Source: Patescibacteria group bacterium
GTDB lineage: Bacteria > Patescibacteriota > Patescibacteriia > Patescibacteriales > UBA12465
DNA length: 15,438 nucleotides
NCBI GenBank assembly: GCA_021734825.1
Contig: JAIPIE010000013.1
Span: 1-15,438, forward strand
Direction: 5' to 3'
The position numbers were made by a program, and so were the translations under genes. Each line of letters starts with the position of its first letter. Position 1 is the first letter of the stretch. This document shows positions 14,842-15,438 of this stretch, piece after piece. The notes beneath the pieces are model-generated. The model ran no database searches and was not told the origin of the DNA. It worked only from the letters and a program-made list of their open reading frames with translations.

Positions 14842-15438
14842 TTATACCCAGCTAGAGCCTTGACGCACCAATAACTCATTCGCTCGGTTTGGCTCTTCCA
14901 TTATTTCTTTCACGATTTTTTCCATTCTCACCCCTTGTGAACCTTTAAGCAATAAGACATCACCAGCACGCAGTCTTTCTTGAATAAACAAGCCGGCTGT
15001 CTCAGTATCATCAAAATGAAAAATAAAATCAGGACTCATGCCGGCTAATTGTGCGCCACGGTCAATATCACGCGAGCGCTCGCCCACGCTAATAAGATAG
15101 TCAATGTTATTATGGAAAACTTCTTGACCCACCAGTTTATGCCCCTCCTCACTATACGCACCAACCTCTAACATATCGCCCAGAATAGCATAACGACTGG
15201 AATTCTTATCAATTTTTATATTACCTAATACTTTTAAAGCGGCGACGCTGGATTCAGGTGAAGCATTATAAGTATCATCAATGATAAAACTATGTTTAAT
15301 ACCAGGCAATAATTGCATGCGTCCAGCCGGTAGGCGACAAGAACGCAATGCCGTTGCAATCTCCATTAGATTTAAACCTAAATGCAAGGCAACAGCAGCG
15401 GCGGCCAAAGCGGCATAGACACCAGCCTCACTAAGAAT
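14842..15438 (-). CDS. murF: UDP-N-acetylmuramoyl-tripeptide--D-alanyl-D-alanine ligase, C-terminal part
   Basis: Adds D-Ala-D-Ala to the UDP-MurNAc-tripeptide, the last cytoplasmic step of peptidoglycan precursor synthesis; ATP-dependent. Only the last 198 residues are in the window. The frame stays open to the right edge (ILSEAGVYAALAAAAV), and an apparent start at 15408 is just an internal Leu TTG codon. Visible are the end of the central ATPase domain (ALAAAAVALHLGLN), the junction LPAGRMQ, and the whole C-terminal ligase domain with IIDDTYNASPESSVAALKVL, YAILGDMLEVGAYSEEGHKLVG and VLLKGSQGVRMEKIV, all standard MurF signatures. Complete MurF proteins are about 450 residues, so roughly 250 are missing upstream. 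A terminator follows 27 nt after the stop. Its presence indicates that this organism makes peptidoglycan. Confidence 0.95.
   Translation of the reverse strand: MLSEAGVYAALAAAAVALHLGLNLMEIATALRSCRLPAGRMQLLPGIKHSFIIDDTYNASPESSVAALKVLGNIKIDKNSSRYAILGDMLEVGAYSEEGHKLVGQEVFHNNIDYLISVGERSRDIDRGAQLAGMSPDFIFHFDDTETAGLFIQERLRAGDVLLLKGSQGVRMEKIVKEIMEEPNRANELLVRQGSSWV

Noticed and set aside
181..14844. No gene uses TGA as its stop (eleven TAA, one TAG), raising the idea of UGA recoding as in Gracilibacteria or SR1
   Set aside because: Under code 25, UGA would appear often as glycine inside genes, yet all genes read through at full family length without any in-frame UGA. With 12 genes in AT-rich DNA, lack of TGA stops is weak evidence.
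15406..15408. TTG as the start codon of the murF frame
   Set aside because: The frame continues upstream to the window edge with residues that fit MurF; the TTG encodes an internal leucine.

Overview
The window looks like a piece of a small, AT-rich genome of a Patescibacteria (Candidate Phyla Radiation) bacterium, probably Parcubacteria-like. The reasons are the DUF4012 protein next to a DUF11-type surface protein, a one-pass membrane protein of a family I associate with CPR type IV secretion-like ATPases, a protein joining sigma-70 region 4 to a HARE-HTH domain, and tightly packed genes whose start codons lack obvious Shine-Dalgarno sites. The lineage is inferred from gene content and was not tested against any database. 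Every gene I support lies on the minus strand, so the region is transcribed from right to left.

In transcription order: (1) The 3' part of murF (peptidoglycan precursor ligase) enters from the right edge and ends in a strong intrinsic terminator at about 14771-14815. (2) A promoter at 14752-14779, whose -10 box lies only 6 nt from the ATG, drives rmlD-rmlA-GT2. These encode a dTDP-4-dehydrorhamnose reductase, a short-form glucose-1-phosphate thymidylyltransferase and a rhamnosyltransferase-like family 2 glycosyltransferase with a C-terminal membrane anchor. (3) A self-contained unit encodes the sigma-4/HARE-HTH protein. It has its own promoter, a perfect 8+1+8 palindrome over the -10 box, and a GC-rich terminator at 10992-11037. 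(4) A long run follows: a DUF8128-like membrane protein, a GT4 glycosyltransferase, a DUF4012 membrane protein, a DUF11-like membrane protein, tgt, pyk, eno and the start of a small hydrophobic protein that leaves the window at the left edge. Gaps in this run go from a 1-nt overlap to 53 nt. An extended -10 promoter precedes the first gene, and a second candidate lies before the DUF11-like gene.

Functionally the window is dominated by the cell envelope: peptidoglycan (MurF), deoxysugar and glycan synthesis (RmlD, RmlA, two glycosyltransferases) and two large proteins predicted to be displayed outside the membrane on cytoplasmic N-terminal stalks. Lower glycolysis (pyruvate kinase plus enolase) and a tRNA-guanine transglycosylase homologue are attached to the end of the surface run.

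A recurring theme is pruning of otherwise recognisable enzymes. The Tgt homologue has lost all four zinc ligands and has a rewritten substrate loop. Pyruvate kinase ends exactly after the barrel, without the allosteric C domain. RmlA is the short form. The sigma-like protein has region 4 but no region 2. The best candidates for something under-described are the zinc-less Tgt, the sigma4-HARE regulator with its palindromic promoter, and the DUF8128-GT4-DUF4012-DUF11 envelope cassette. No RNA genes, CRISPR arrays, insertion sequences or long repeats were seen. No gene-free stretch exceeds about 145 nt.
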